A stretch of 64,000 bases of DNA from Microbacterium aoyamense. GTDB taxonomy: Bacteria > Actinomycetota > Actinomycetes > Actinomycetales > Microbacteriaceae. The DNA is taken from contig NZ_JAKNUT010000005.1 in the NCBI RefSeq assembly GCF_023155855.1, forward strand, positions 248,001 through 312,000, given 5' to 3'. Positions 52,765 to 61,769 of the stretch are shown one piece after another. Within the stretch, counting starts at the first letter, position 1; the number at the start of each line of letters is the position of its first letter. The notes under the pieces were generated by a model. It had not been told where the DNA came from, searched no databases, and was given only the letters and a program-made list of their open reading frames with translations. The translations under genes were made by a program, and so were the position numbers.

Positions 52765-54039
52765 CTACTGCTGCAGGCCGGGGTAGAGCGGGAACGCGGC
52801 CGTCAGCGCGGCGACGCGGGCGCGCAGCGCCTCGACGTCTGCACCCGGCAACAGCGCGAGGGCGATGACGTCGGCGACCTCGGTGAACTCCGTATCGCCG
52901 AAGCCGCGCGTCGCGAGGGCGGGCGTGCCGATGCGCAGACCGGACGTGACCATCGGCGGGCGCGGGTCGTTGGGAACGGCGTTGCGATTGACCGTGATGT
53001 GGATGTCGTGCAGCAGGTCTTCCGCCTGCTTGCCGTCGATCTCGGCGTCGCGCAGGTCGACGAGCACGAGGTGCACGTCGGTGCCTCCCGAGCGCACGGC
53101 GATGCCGGCGTCCTTGACGTCCTGCTGCGAAAGTCGCTCGGCGATCAGGTGCGCGCCGCTGAGGACCCGCTCCTGACGCTCCTTGAACTCGGGCGTTGCG
53201 GCGAGCTTGAACGCCGTCGCCTTGGCGGCGATCACGTGCATCAGGGGTCCGCCCTGCTGGCCGGGGAAGACCGCGGTGTTGATCTTCTTCGCGATGTCGG
53301 GGTCGTTCGTGAGGATGAAGCCCGAACGCGGGCCGCCGATCGTCTTGTGCACCGTCGACGAGACGACGTGCGCGTGCGGCACCGGGTTCGGGTGCAGGCC
53401 CGCCGCGACGAGACCGGCGAAGTGCGCCATGTCGACCCACAGGAGCGCGCCGACCTCGTCGGCGATCGAGCGGAACGCGGCGAAATCGAGCTGGCGGGGG
53501 TAGGCCGACCAGCCGGCGATGATCACCTTGGGCTTGTGCTCGAGGGCGAGCCGGCGCACCTCGTCCATGTCGATCGTGGAGGTCTCGGGATCGACGCCGT
53601 ACGCGACGATGTCGTACAGGCGGCCCGAGAAGTTGATCTTCATGCCGTGCGTCAGGTGACCGCCCTGATCGAGCGAGAGGCCGAGCAGCGTGTCGCCGGG
53701 GCGGGCGATCGCGTGCAGCACGGCGGCGTTCGCCGTCGCGCCGGAGTGCGGCTGGACGTTGGCGAACTCCGCGCCGAAGAGCGACTTCGCACGCTGGATC
53801 GCCAGCTCCTCGGCGACATCCACCTCTTCGCAGCCGCCGTAGTAGCGACGACCCGGGTAGCCCTCGGCGTACTTGTTCGTGAGCACCGAGCCCTGCGACT
53901 GCAGCACCGAGACGGGGACGAAGTTCTCGGACGCGATCATCTCGAGATAGCCGCGCTGACGCTCGAGCTCGCGCTCGAGGACCTGGGCGATCTCGGGGTC
54001 GACCTCGGCGAGCGGGGCGTTGAAGTACTGATCGGTCAT
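52765..54039 (-). CDS. glyA: Serine hydroxymethyltransferase
   Basis: PLP enzyme that makes glycine and 5,10-methylene-tetrahydrofolate from serine and THF. 424 residues. [39 protein letters not shown] and [15 protein letters not shown] are family blocks; the PLP Lys is in [27 protein letters not shown] and [10 protein letters not shown] complete the set. The ATG at 54039 has AAGGAG 7-8 bases in front and is preceded by a ZTP riboswitch, as expected for purine-linked one-carbon supply. First gene of glyA-folD. Confidence 0.97.
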   Translation of the reverse strand: MTDQYFNAPLAEVDPEIAQVLERELERQRGYLEMIASENFVPVSVLQSQGSVLTNKYAEGYPGRRYYGGCEEVDVAEELAIQRAKSLFGAEFANVQPHSGATANAAVLHAIARPGDTLLGLSLDQGGHLTHGMKINFSGRLYDIVAYGVDPETSTIDMDEVRRLALEHKPKVIIAGWSAYPRQLDFAAFRSIADEVGALLWVDMAHFAGLVAAGLHPNPVPHAHVVSSTVHKTIGGPRSGFILTNDPDIAKKINTAVFPGQQGGPLMHVIAAKATAFKLAATPEFKERQERVLSGAHLIAERLSQQDVKDAGIAVRSGGTDVHLVLVDLRDAEIDGKQAEDLLHDIHITVNRNAVPNDPRPPMVTSGLRIGTPALATRGFGDTEFTEVADVIALALLPGADVEALRARVAALTAAFPLYPGLQQ

Positions 54040-54094
54040 GACGATCTCCTTGACGACGGCTTGCGGTTTCGCGCACCACGGATGGGTGCAGAAC

Positions 54095-54171
54095 ATCGGC
54101 CCAGGCGCGCGGTCGAATGCCGTTGTCAGCCGCTCCCCGGTGGTGGTCCACCTCAACGCCAGTCGCGACGT
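54095..54171 (-). ncRNA. ZTP riboswitch (pfl motif)
   Basis: Read on the minus strand the leader contains the pfl blocks in order: CGCGACTGGCG, GTGGACCACCACCGGGGAGCG and the conserved pseudoknot strand GCGCCTGGGC. This motif senses ZTP/ZMP, which rises when 10-formyl-folate is short, and turns on one-carbon genes. A TATGCT -10 lies at 54176-54181, putting the start near 54169. Downstream, GCACC-N7-GGTGC (about 54074-54090) and the AAGGAG of glyA make a plausible expression platform. Confidence 0.93.
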
Positions 54172-54266
54172 TCCGAGCATAACGGATCGCCCGCCTCGAC
54201 CGACCCTGTGCGTCAAGCACCGCAACCGGTAGAGTGATGTCATCCCCTTTTGTTAGGACGCTTTAC

Positions 54267-55859
54267 ATGAACCGTCGGCAACGACGCCTCACGTCCGCGA
54301 CCCTCGTGATCGTCCTCGCCGCGGCGCTGGCCGCGTGCGTTCCGGGCGGCCAGAATGGAGACACCGTGACTCTTCCCGCACTCGTCCCCCTCCCCGCCTC
54401 CGTCGACACGACGGCCGGTGCACCCTTCCGCTTCACCGACGAGACCGTGATCGACGGAGAGAAGGATGCCGCGGCCGCTCTGACCGCGCTGCTCGAAGCG
54501 CGCACGGGGATCCCCGGCGCGACCGGCGACGAGCCCGGAATCGTCCTGCGAATCGAGAGAGGCGGAGCGCCCGAGTCGTACGAACTCGTGGCGAACGAGG
54601 CATCCATCGTCGTCACGGGAGCGGATGCCGCGGGCCTGTTCTACGGCGTCCAGACCCTCGGGCAGCTCGTACGGCCCGACGGAGGGAGCTGGATCGTTCC
54701 GGCGGTGCGGATCGCGGATGCCCCGAGATTCGCGTATCGCGGGGTCATGCTCGATGTGGCACGGCACTTCCAGACCGTCGACACCATCAAGGCGTACATC
54801 GATCGCGCGTCGGGGCTGAAGTTCAACGCCCTGCACCTGCACCTCAGCGACGATCAGAGCTGGCGCCTCCAGCTCGCGTCGCGACCGCTGCTCACCGAGC
54901 TCTCGAGCAGCTCGTCGGTCGGCGGCGACCCCGGCGGCTTCTACACGAAGGCCGATTACGCGGACATCGTCGCCTACGCGTCGGCGCACCACATGATGGT
55001 CGTGCCCGAGTTCGACATGCCGGGCCACACGCACGCGATCACCCTCGCCTACCCCGAGCTGATGGAAGAGCCGGTCATCGACGACCATATGCGCGACATC
55101 GCCGCGACCCACGGTGGAGATCTGCCCGTCAACGGCGTCGACTACGAGGGCATGGCCGTCGGCTTCTCATCGCTCAAGATCCACGACGAGGCGACCTACG
55201 ACTTCGTCGCCGACGTCTTCGGCGAGCTGGCGGGCATCACCCCCGGGCCGTACCTCCACTTCGGCGGCGACGAGTCCCTCGCCACGAGCGACGAGGACTT
55301 CGACGTGTTCGTGAGTCGCGTGAGCGAGATCATCTCGAACCTGGGCAAGACCCCCGTGGCGTGGCACGAGGCAGGTTCGGCAGCAGGTCTCGCCGACGAC
55401 ACGGTCGGGCAGTACTGGGGGTACATGACGCCGACCGACGGCATGGATGACAAGGCTCGCGCGTTCGCGCAGGTCATCCTGTCGCCGGCCGACGCGATCT
55501 ACCTCGACATGAAGCCGACGGCGGCGAGCGACCTCGGACTGACGTGGGCGAACGGCCCGACGAGCGTCGAGCGCTCGTATTCGTGGGAACCGGCCGACAT
55601 CGTGCCCGGCGCCTCGATCCTCGGCGTCGAAGCGCCCATGTGGACCGAGACGATCACGAACCTCGACGACATCGACCGGATGGCGTTCCCGCGCATCGCG
55701 TCGGCCGCCGAAGCCGCGTGGTCGCCCGCCACGACCGAGAGCGACCTGCGCACGTGGGACTCGTTCCGCGAGCGCGTCGGCGCGATGGGTCCCCTGTGGA
55801 CGAGCCTCGGCATCGGCTTCGCGTCGTCCGACGAGATCCCCTGGGCGACCTCGGAGTGA
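54267..55859 (+). CDS. Secreted beta-N-acetylhexosaminidase, GH20 lipoprotein
   Basis: 530 residues from the ATG at 54267 with TAGGA 8 bases in front. Signal peptide NRRQRRLTSATLVIVLAAAL ends at a lipobox (LAAC), so the enzyme is tethered outside. A GH20b-like N-terminal domain precedes the barrel, with YRGVMLDVARHF, LHLHLSDDQSWRL, VPEFDMPGHTHA and LHFGGDES, the catalytic Asp-Glu pair. It cleaves terminal GlcNAc from chitin or peptidoglycan fragments. Its stop overlaps nagA by four bases. TAGAGT at 54230-54235 may be the -10. Confidence 0.93.
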   Translation: MNRRQRRLTSATLVIVLAAALAACVPGGQNGDTVTLPALVPLPASVDTTAGAPFRFTDETVIDGEKDAAAALTALLEARTGIPGATGDEPGIVLRIERGGAPESYELVANEASIVVTGADAAGLFYGVQTLGQLVRPDGGSWIVPAVRIADAPRFAYRGVMLDVARHFQTVDTIKAYIDRASGLKFNALHLHLSDDQSWRLQLASRPLLTELSSSSSVGGDPGGFYTKADYADIVAYASAHHMMVVPEFDMPGHTHAITLAYPELMEEPVIDDHMRDIAATHGGDLPVNGVDYEGMAVGFSSLKIHDEATYDFVADVFGELAGITPGPYLHFGGDESLATSDEDFDVFVSRVSEIISNLGKTPVAWHEAGSAAGLADDTVGQYWGYMTPTDGMDDKARAFAQVILSPADAIYLDMKPTAASDLGLTWANGPTSVERSYSWEPADIVPGASILGVEAPMWTETITNLDDIDRMAFPRIASAAEAAWSPATTESDLRTWDSFRERVGAMGPLWTSLGIGFASSDEIPWATSE

Positions 55860-56998
55860 CCACCGTCATCCACTCCGTGCGGCTCGTCGACGGCGGGCTC
55901 GTGACCGATGACGCGTGGGTCGCCTTCGACGGCGAGCGCGTCGCCGGCGCGGGGACGGGGGATGACTGGATGCCGCTCGCGAGCGGCGCCGGCGACACCG
56001 TCGTCGACGGCGAGGGGTGCTTCCTCACTCCCGGCTTCATCGACCTGCACGGGCACGGCGGTGGCGGATCGTCGTACGACGACGGCGCGGAGGCGATCCG
56101 CGCCGCGCGCGCCCTGCACCGCACCCACGGCACGACGCGCGCCGTGATCTCGCTCGTGACGGCGCCGATCGACGATCTCGCCCATCGCGTCGCGGTGATC
56201 GCCGACTTGGCCTCCAGCGACCCCGACATCCTCGGATCGCACCTCGAGGGCCCGTTCCTCGACCCCGGACACAAAGGGGCCCACGATCCGGCGCTGCTGC
56301 GGCATCCCGCCCCCGAAGACGTCGCCCTGCTGCTCGACGCCGGCCGCGGCACCGTGCGGCAGGTGACCCTTGCGCCTGAACTGCCCGGTGGCGTCGAGGC
56401 AGTTCGCGCGGTCGTCGCCGCGGGAGCGGTCGCCGCCGTCGGGCACACGGATGCGTCGATGGATGCCGCGGCCCGCGCGTTCGATGCGGGTGCGACGCTC
56501 CTCACCCACGCGTTCAACGCGATGCCGGGCCTCGCGCACCGCGCGCCCGGACCCGTGGGGGCAGCGACCGACGACCCCCGTGTCGTGCTCGAGCTCATCG
56601 CCGACGGCGTGCACGTGGATCCCGCCGTCGTGCGCATCGCCTTCGCCGCGGCGCCCGGCCGCATCGCGCTCGTGACGGATGCGATGGCCGCCGCAGGCGC
56701 CGCCGACGGCAGGTATCTGCTCGGAGCGCTCGAGGTCGACGTCGAGAACGGTACGGCACGGCTCGTCGAGGGCGGCGCGATCGCCGGCTCGACGTTGCTG
56801 CAGGATGCCGCGCTGCGCAATGTCGTCGGCTACGGCATCCCGCTTCCCGACGCGGTCGATGCGCTCACACGCACGCCTGCCCGCGTCCTCGGCCGCGACG
56901 ACCTCGGGCGCCTCGAGCCCGGGTGTCTCGCCGACGCCGTGCTGCTCGACGACGATCTGACCGTGCGCAGCGTGTGGCGCGCGGGGACCCGCCTCTAG
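55856..56998 (+). CDS. nagA: N-acetylglucosamine-6-phosphate deacetylase
   Basis: Removes acetate from GlcNAc-6-phosphate to give glucosamine-6-phosphate. 380 residues of the amidohydrolase superfamily; GTG start overlapping the hexosaminidase stop. Metal motif GFIDLHGHGGGG, SHLEGPFLDPGHKGAH with the metal Glu, VGHTDAS and THAFNAM with metal histidines, and VTDAMAAAGAADG with the catalytic Asp. The pair hexosaminidase-nagA forms a short GlcNAc-use operon. No nagB is in the window. Confidence 0.95.
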   Translation: MTTVIHSVRLVDGGLVTDDAWVAFDGERVAGAGTGDDWMPLASGAGDTVVDGEGCFLTPGFIDLHGHGGGGSSYDDGAEAIRAARALHRTHGTTRAVISLVTAPIDDLAHRVAVIADLASSDPDILGSHLEGPFLDPGHKGAHDPALLRHPAPEDVALLLDAGRGTVRQVTLAPELPGGVEAVRAVVAAGAVAAVGHTDASMDAAARAFDAGATLLTHAFNAMPGLAHRAPGPVGAATDDPRVVLELIADGVHVDPAVVRIAFAAAPGRIALVTDAMAAAGAADGRYLLGALEVDVENGTARLVEGGAIAGSTLLQDAALRNVVGYGIPLPDAVDALTRTPARVLGRDDLGRLEPGCLADAVLLDDDLTVRSVWRAGTRL

Positions 56999-57421
56999 AA
57001 AGACCGAGCGGCCGCTGCATCCCCCAGATCGCAGCGACCGCTTCCGTCTTCCCCAGATTCCCCAGAACCCGTCTGTCGAGATGGGCGGCCCGGAGAACCC
57101 TCCCCCGAGAATTCTCCGGACCCGCCTCCCGATGACGCGGGCGGAATCCGCCCGGCTCTTGCCACCGGCGCTCGCTCCCCTGCCCCCCGGCGGGAAGCGA
57201 GCAACGATCTCTTGCTGATGAGACGCGGGTGCGGCGGATCTATTACGCGGTTCCCAGGATTTCTTTCGACTTTTCTCTCAGCGCCCCGATCGCCCCCGAG
57301 AGCGCGACAAAATGCCCGGTTCAGGAGAGAATGGGCGAAGTCGCGTGATAGAACCCGCTTTCGCGCGTCTCTTCCGGTGGAGGCAGTGGGATGCCTCATG
57401 CCGAGCATTTCTGGGGAACGC
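56999..57421. other. 423-base gap before the fused sigma factor
   Basis: No gene is supported here. After nagA come a C-rich stretch with repeated CCCCAGAT (57028-57060), an inverted pair CCGGAGAA (57090-57097) / TTCTCCGG (57112-57119), and a strong hairpin CGGGCGGA / TCCGCCCG at 57138-57154 that may terminate nagA. A T-rich run (TTTCTTTCGACTTTTCTCTC) at 57263-57282 and GGGGAA at 57413-57418 lie before the sigma gene. Its promoter must be in the last 200 bases, but no canonical pair is clear. Confidence 0.6.
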
Positions 57422-59287
57422 ATGACGATGAACGACGACGCCGTCGGGGTGGCCGAACTGGGCGACTCCGACCTGGTGTTGCGCACGCGCTCGGGCGACC
57501 CGCAGGCATTCGCCGAGCTGTGGCGCCGCCACTACCGCTCCGGCGTCGCCGTCGCCCGCTCGGTGTCGTCATCGCTCGACGCCGACGACCTCGTCCAAGA
57601 GGCGTACACCCGCATCTACCAGTCCATCCAGAAGGGCGGAGGGCCCACGGGCTCGTTCCGCGCCTACCTGTTCACGAGCATCCGCAACACCGCGGCGGGC
57701 TGGGGTCGCGCGCGCAAGGAGACCGCGATCGACGAGCTCGACGCCGTCGAGGACCCCGCATCCAACGAGCACGCGACGGTCGAAGCGCTGGATCGCAGCC
57801 TCACACACCAGGCGTTCCGCAGTCTGCCGACGCGGTGGCAGGAGGTGCTCTGGTACTCCGAGATCGAGCAGATGAAGCCGGCCGAGATCGCGCCGCTCCT
57901 CGGGCTCAAGGCCACCGCCGTCGCACAGCTGACGTTCCGCGCCCGGGAAGGGCTGCGCGAAGCCTGGATCCAGGCACACCTGCGGTCGGTCCAAGACGGC
58001 TCCGACTGCCAGTGGACGATCGAGCGCCTCGGGGCGTATGCCCGTCACAACCTCGGCCGCCGTGATCTCGGCAAAGTCGACGCGCACCTCGCCGAATGCG
58101 CACGATGTGCGATCGTCGCGAGCGAGGCGAAAGAGGTCGGCAGCCGGCTCGCCCTCGTCCTTCTGCCACTCACGATCGGTGCCGCCGGGACGGCGGGCTA
58201 CCTCTCGATGCTGCAGGGCGGCGGAATCCCGGTGCTCGCGCTCGCCGCGATGCCGGGGAGCATCGAGGGCGCCGTCACCGTCCTCCCCGCGGCCCCCGTT
58301 CCGGTGGGCGCGTCCGCCGGGAGCGCGTCGGGCGCCGGGAGCGCGTCCGGGGGCGGCGCTGCGAGCGCCGGCGGCGGATTCGCTGCAGGCGGTGGCGCGG
58401 CTGCGGCCGGCACCGCGGCGACCGCGGGTGGCGCCTTCATCGGAATAGGCGCGACCATCGCGCTCGTCGCCGCGGCCATCGTCGTCGTGGGCGCCGTCGT
58501 CGCGGGGGCGATCATCCTTCCGCAGCTGACCACCCCGGTCGCCGACGGTCCGGGGTCATCCGCGATCGCCGACGAATCGCCCTCGCTGCCGGCCGGGTCG
58601 TCCGACTCGACCGAGCCGGTCGTCCAGGAGGACGTGCCGGACCAGGTCCCCGACCCGATCGAGCTCCCCATCGCCGACACGGCACCTGAGCCGCCCGCGA
58701 ACCCGGGAGCGTCGCCGACCGACCCGGTCGAACCGACCGATCCGACGGACCCGATCGATCCCGCCGCCCCGGTCGACCCCACCGATCCGACGGACCCCAC
58801 AGACCCGGTCGATCCCACGGATCCCACGGATCCCACGGATCCGGTCGACCCCACCGATCCGACCGACCCGGTCGACCCCACCGACCCGGTCGACCCCACC
58901 GACCCGGTCGACCCCACCGACCCGACGGACCCGGTCGACCCCACCGATCCGACCGACCCCACCGACCCGACGCTTCCCGCCGGATCACCGACGATCGGTT
59001 CGGCCACGTTCACTCTCGAACCGCGTGCGACGGTTCACGTGCCCCTCTCGGGCGCACCGGACTCCGTCGTCGCAGTGACGTTCGGAGGCCGCAGCCTCGG
59101 TACCGTGACGCTGAGCTCGGCGGGCACCGCGACAGTCGACCTGCCGCTGACCCTGCGCGACGTGATCTCGAACTCCCGACTGAGCGTGAACTACGCGGCG
59201 GGCGCCGACGCGGGCCCCGTGACGGAGAGCCGACTCACCGACTTCGTCAGCATCTGGGCACTCATCCTCGGCTTCTTCGGGCTCTGA
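57422..59287 (+). CDS. Membrane-anchored ECF sigma factor fused to zinc-finger anti-sigma segment and DPT-repeat stalk
   Basis: 621 residues from the ATG at 57422 (GGGGAACGC in front; earlier in-frame starts are less likely). Region 2 is at about 16-95 (DADDLVQEAYTRIYQ, GSFRAYLFTSIRNTAAGW) and region 4 at 130-185 (LPTRWQEVLWYSEIEQMKPA, IAPLLGLKATAVAQLTFRAR). Then His222-x3-Cys226-x2-Cys229, the zinc anti-sigma signature, two membrane segments (about 243-263 and 339-367) around a Gly/Ala-rich linker, an outside Asp-Pro-Thr/Val stalk (432-517) and a small C-terminal beta domain. It probably responds to cell-wall or envelope signals. Confidence 0.85.
   Translation: MTMNDDAVGVAELGDSDLVLRTRSGDPQAFAELWRRHYRSGVAVARSVSSSLDADDLVQEAYTRIYQSIQKGGGPTGSFRAYLFTSIRNTAAGWGRARKETAIDELDAVEDPASNEHATVEALDRSLTHQAFRSLPTRWQEVLWYSEIEQMKPAEIAPLLGLKATAVAQLTFRAREGLREAWIQAHLRSVQDGSDCQWTIERLGAYARHNLGRRDLGKVDAHLAECARCAIVASEAKEVGSRLALVLLPLTIGAAGTAGYLSMLQGGGIPVLALAAMPGSIEGAVTVLPAAPVPVGASAGSASGAGSASGGGAASAGGGFAAGGGAAAAGTAATAGGAFIGIGATIALVAAAIVVVGAVVAGAIILPQLTTPVADGPGSSAIADESPSLPAGSSDSTEPVVQEDVPDQVPDPIELPIADTAPEPPANPGASPTDPVEPTDPTDPIDPAAPVDPTDPTDPTDPVDPTDPTDPTDPVDPTDPTDPVDPTDPVDPTDPVDPTDPTDPVDPTDPTDPTDPTLPAGSPTIGSATFTLEPRATVHVPLSGAPDSVVAVTFGGRSLGTVTLSSAGTATVDLPLTLRDVISNSRLSVNYAAGADAGPVTESRLTDFVSIWALILGFFGL
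58715..58972 (+). repeat. In-frame DPT/DPV coding repeat
   Basis: About 86 codons consisting of the tripeptides Asp-Pro-Thr and Asp-Pro-Val in alternation, built from 9- and 18-base units such as GACCCCACCGATCCGACC. Units differ by third-base changes. Length is always a multiple of 9, so slippage would change stalk length but not frame. It encodes the extracellular stalk of the fused sigma factor. A long antisense reading frame (58198-59013, Gly-Ser-Val) is only a shadow. Confidence 0.9.
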
Positions 59288-59331
59288 CGCCCGCGGGCGG
59301 GCGCGGCATCCATCCCGCGTAGAATCGGCAG

Positions 59332-59715
59332 GTGACCGAGATGCGCCCCGTGACCCCCGCGCAGCCCGCGCCCGGAACGCGGGCGCCGCTGTCGGCGATC
59401 GACGTCCTCGCGTTCGCCTGCGAACTGTTCGCGTTCGGCACGCTCGCATTCTGGGGCTTCGTCTTCTGGCCGTTCCCGTGGAACATCGTGGTGGGCATCG
59501 CCGCCCCCGTTGCGGCGATCATCGTGTGGGCGCTCTTCGTGTCGCCGCGCGCCGTCTTCGCGGTGCATCCGTTCGTACGGGCCATCGTCGAACTGCTCGT
59601 CTACGTCTCGGCGACGATCGCGTGGTGGAGCATGGGCGCCGCGTGGGTCGGTCTCGTCTTCGGCGTCGTCGCCGTCACGGTCGGCGTCATGGCCGGCCGT
59701 CGCCGGTTCACGTGA
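59332..59715 (+). CDS. YrdB family (DUF2568) membrane protein
   Basis: 127 residues, GTG start, four membrane spans (about 25-45, 50-68, 80-96, 100-118). DVLAFACELFAFGTLAFWGF and NIVVGIAAPVAAIIVWALFVSP match the YrdB/DUF2568 family, function unknown. TAGAAT at 59320-59325 is 6 bases before the GTG, so it is probably leaderless. Its stop overlaps the GlcD-like gene's GTG by four bases, so the two are cotranslated. Confidence 0.83.
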   Translation: MTEMRPVTPAQPAPGTRAPLSAIDVLAFACELFAFGTLAFWGFVFWPFPWNIVVGIAAPVAAIIVWALFVSPRAVFAVHPFVRAIVELLVYVSATIAWWSMGAAWVGLVFGVVAVTVGVMAGRRRFT

Positions 59716-61094
59716 GCGCCGCATCGGTCGTCGCCCGCCTGCGCGAGGGACTCGGCGATCGCGTCGACACCTCGCCCGCCGCGCTGCAGACGGCGCGCGC
59801 CGACAAGTCCGGGCACGCGGCATCCGGTGCGCCGATCGCCGTCGTGCACGCGGCATCCGTCGCCGATGTCCAGGCGACGCTGCGGATCGCCACCGCGACC
59901 GGTACGCCGGTCGTGACCCGCGGCGCGGGAACAGGGCTCGCAGGCGGCGCGAATGCCGGCGCGGGCGAGATCTCGCTCTCGGTGCGCGGCATGGACCGCA
60001 TTCTCGAGGTGCGTGCCGACGACCAGCTCGCCGTCGTCGAGCCGGGCATCCTCAACGCCGATCTCAACGCCGCGCTCGCCGAGCACGGGCTGTGGTGGGC
60101 GCCCGACCCGGCGAGCCGCGCGATCTCGACGGTCGGCGGCAACATCGCGACGGGTGCAGGCGGGCTGCTGTGCGCGAAGTACGGCGTCGTGCGGGATGCC
60201 GTGCTCGGCGTCGACGTCGTCCTCGCCGACGGGCGACTGCTCACGCTCGGCCATCGCACCGTCAAGGGCGTCACGGGTCTGGATCTCACGTCGCTCGTGA
60301 TCGGCTCCGAGGGCACGCTCGGCGTCATCGTCGGCGCGACGCTCAAGCTCCGCCGCCTCGTGCCCGGCGACGTGTGCACGGTCGCCGCGACGTTCCCCGA
60401 CGTGCGGACGGCGGCCGAAGCATCCGCCGCCGTCACGGCGTCCGGCGTCCAGCCGTCGATCATGGAATTGATGGATGCCGCGTCCCTCGCGGCCGTGCAC
60501 GCCCTGCTCGATCTCGAGGCGCCCGCACCCGGAGCGGCGCAGCTCACGATCCAGACCGACGGTCCGGCCGCCGGCGCCGAGGCCGACACGATCGCCGACG
60601 TTCTGCGCGGAGCGGGCGGCATCGTCGCGGTGTCGCACGACCGCGAGGAGGGCGAGCGGCTGCTCGCGATCCGGCGGTCGATGCATCCCGCGATGGAAAC
60701 GCTCGGCACGACCCTCATCGAGGACGTCTCGGTGCCCCGCAGCGCGATGCCCGCGATGTTCGACGAGATCGCCAGGGTCGAGCGTGAGCGCGGCGTCACG
60801 ATCCCGACCGTCGCGCACGCCGGCGACGGCAACCTGCATCCGAACTTCATCTTCGACGCGGAACCCGACGAGTTCGGCGTGGTCGAGGCTCCCGCCTACA
60901 TCTGGGACGCCGCCGACGATCTGTTCCGCGCCGCCCTGCGCCTCGGCGGAACCCTCACGGGCGAGCACGGTGTCGGCGTCTTGAAGCGCCGATGGCTCGC
61001 CGACGAGCTCGGCGACGATCAGTGGCGACTGCAGCGCGAGATCACGCGCGTCTTCGACCCGCAGGGCATCCTCAACCCCGGCAAGGTCTTCTGA
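59712..61094 (+). CDS. FAD-linked oxidase, GlcD/D-lactate dehydrogenase type
   Basis: 460 residues, GTG start. The FAD-binding PCMH domain has VVTRGAGTGLAGGANAG and the PDPASRAISTVGGNIATGAGG loop; the C-terminal cap contains GDGNLHPNFIF and TLTGEHGVGVLKRRW, both of the FAD-oxidase C family. Substrate is probably glycolate, D-lactate or another 2-hydroxyacid; the residues do not settle it. No GlcE/GlcF partner is adjacent. Convergent with a small membrane gene. Confidence 0.88.
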   Translation: MSAASVVARLREGLGDRVDTSPAALQTARADKSGHAASGAPIAVVHAASVADVQATLRIATATGTPVVTRGAGTGLAGGANAGAGEISLSVRGMDRILEVRADDQLAVVEPGILNADLNAALAEHGLWWAPDPASRAISTVGGNIATGAGGLLCAKYGVVRDAVLGVDVVLADGRLLTLGHRTVKGVTGLDLTSLVIGSEGTLGVIVGATLKLRRLVPGDVCTVAATFPDVRTAAEASAAVTASGVQPSIMELMDAASLAAVHALLDLEAPAPGAAQLTIQTDGPAAGAEADTIADVLRGAGGIVAVSHDREEGERLLAIRRSMHPAMETLGTTLIEDVSVPRSAMPAMFDEIARVERERGVTIPTVAHAGDGNLHPNFIFDAEPDEFGVVEAPAYIWDAADDLFRAALRLGGTLTGEHGVGVLKRRWLADELGDDQWRLQREITRVFDPQGILNPGKVF

Positions 61095-61095
61095 C

Positions 61096-61755
61096 TCACG
61101 TCGAGGGCGGATAGACCTGCACGGGGTCGCTGACCGGCGCCGCACGGTTCGCGATGACAAGCGCGATGATCCCGAGCGCGACGGGAACCGCGAAGGCGCA
61201 CAGCCGTTCCAGTCCGAAGAAGAGGAAGATCCACTCGTCCGCGCGTGTGCTGAAGTCGATGCCCGCGGCGACGATGACCGCCTGGGTCAGGATCTGCGGC
61301 ACCACCACGATGACGAGGCCCCACAGGGGCATCCACCGCACGCGTCCGCGGAGCACGCCGGCACGCGCGATCTGCACGACGAAGACGATGGTCGCGGCGA
61401 GCGTCACGGTCCAGCTGATGTACCCCCACGCGCGGTAGAAGTCCAGCGCGCTCTCGACGGGCACCAGCCACGACACCATGCGCTGGACCAACGGCCACGC
61501 CGCGACGATCACCGCGGCAGTGACAGCGAGCGGCCGCCGCGACACGATGCTCCCGCTGCGGCCGAGACCGAACGCGAACACCAGCAGGGTCGCCGAGTAG
61601 GCCCCGACGGCGAGCCACGACATCACCTCGGCCAGCGGAATCGACAGCGAGAAGAAGGTCGGCTGCGCGAACGTCAGGACCGCGCCGGCGATCAGGAGCA
61701 CCCCGCCGACGGTGAGTGTGCGCCGCAGCGCTGCGGCGGAGGGTGCATCCGTCAT
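61096..61755 (-). CDS. Six-span membrane protein, unknown function
   Basis: 219 residues with about six hydrophobic segments (about 13-33, 40-63, 75-90, 108-128, 138-160, 178-203), N- and C-termini in the cytoplasm. No family recognised. It lies 14 bases downstream of the ROK kinase in the same direction, at the end of the sugar ABC operon, so it may be cotranscribed. Whether it takes part in sugar handling is unknown. Confidence 0.7.
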   Translation of the reverse strand: MTDAPSAAALRRTLTVGGVLLIAGAVLTFAQPTFFSLSIPLAEVMSWLAVGAYSATLLVFAFGLGRSGSIVSRRPLAVTAAVIVAAWPLVQRMVSWLVPVESALDFYRAWGYISWTVTLAATIVFVVQIARAGVLRGRVRWMPLWGLVIVVVPQILTQAVIVAAGIDFSTRADEWIFLFFGLERLCAFAVPVALGIIALVIANRAAPVSDPVQVYPPST

Positions 61756-61769
61756 GCCTTCAGCGTAGA

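Noticed and set aside
58198-59013. Minus-strand frame of Gly-Ser-Val repeats
   Set aside because: It is the antisense reading of the DPT/DPV repeat in the sigma fusion; silk-like repetition follows automatically from the codons.
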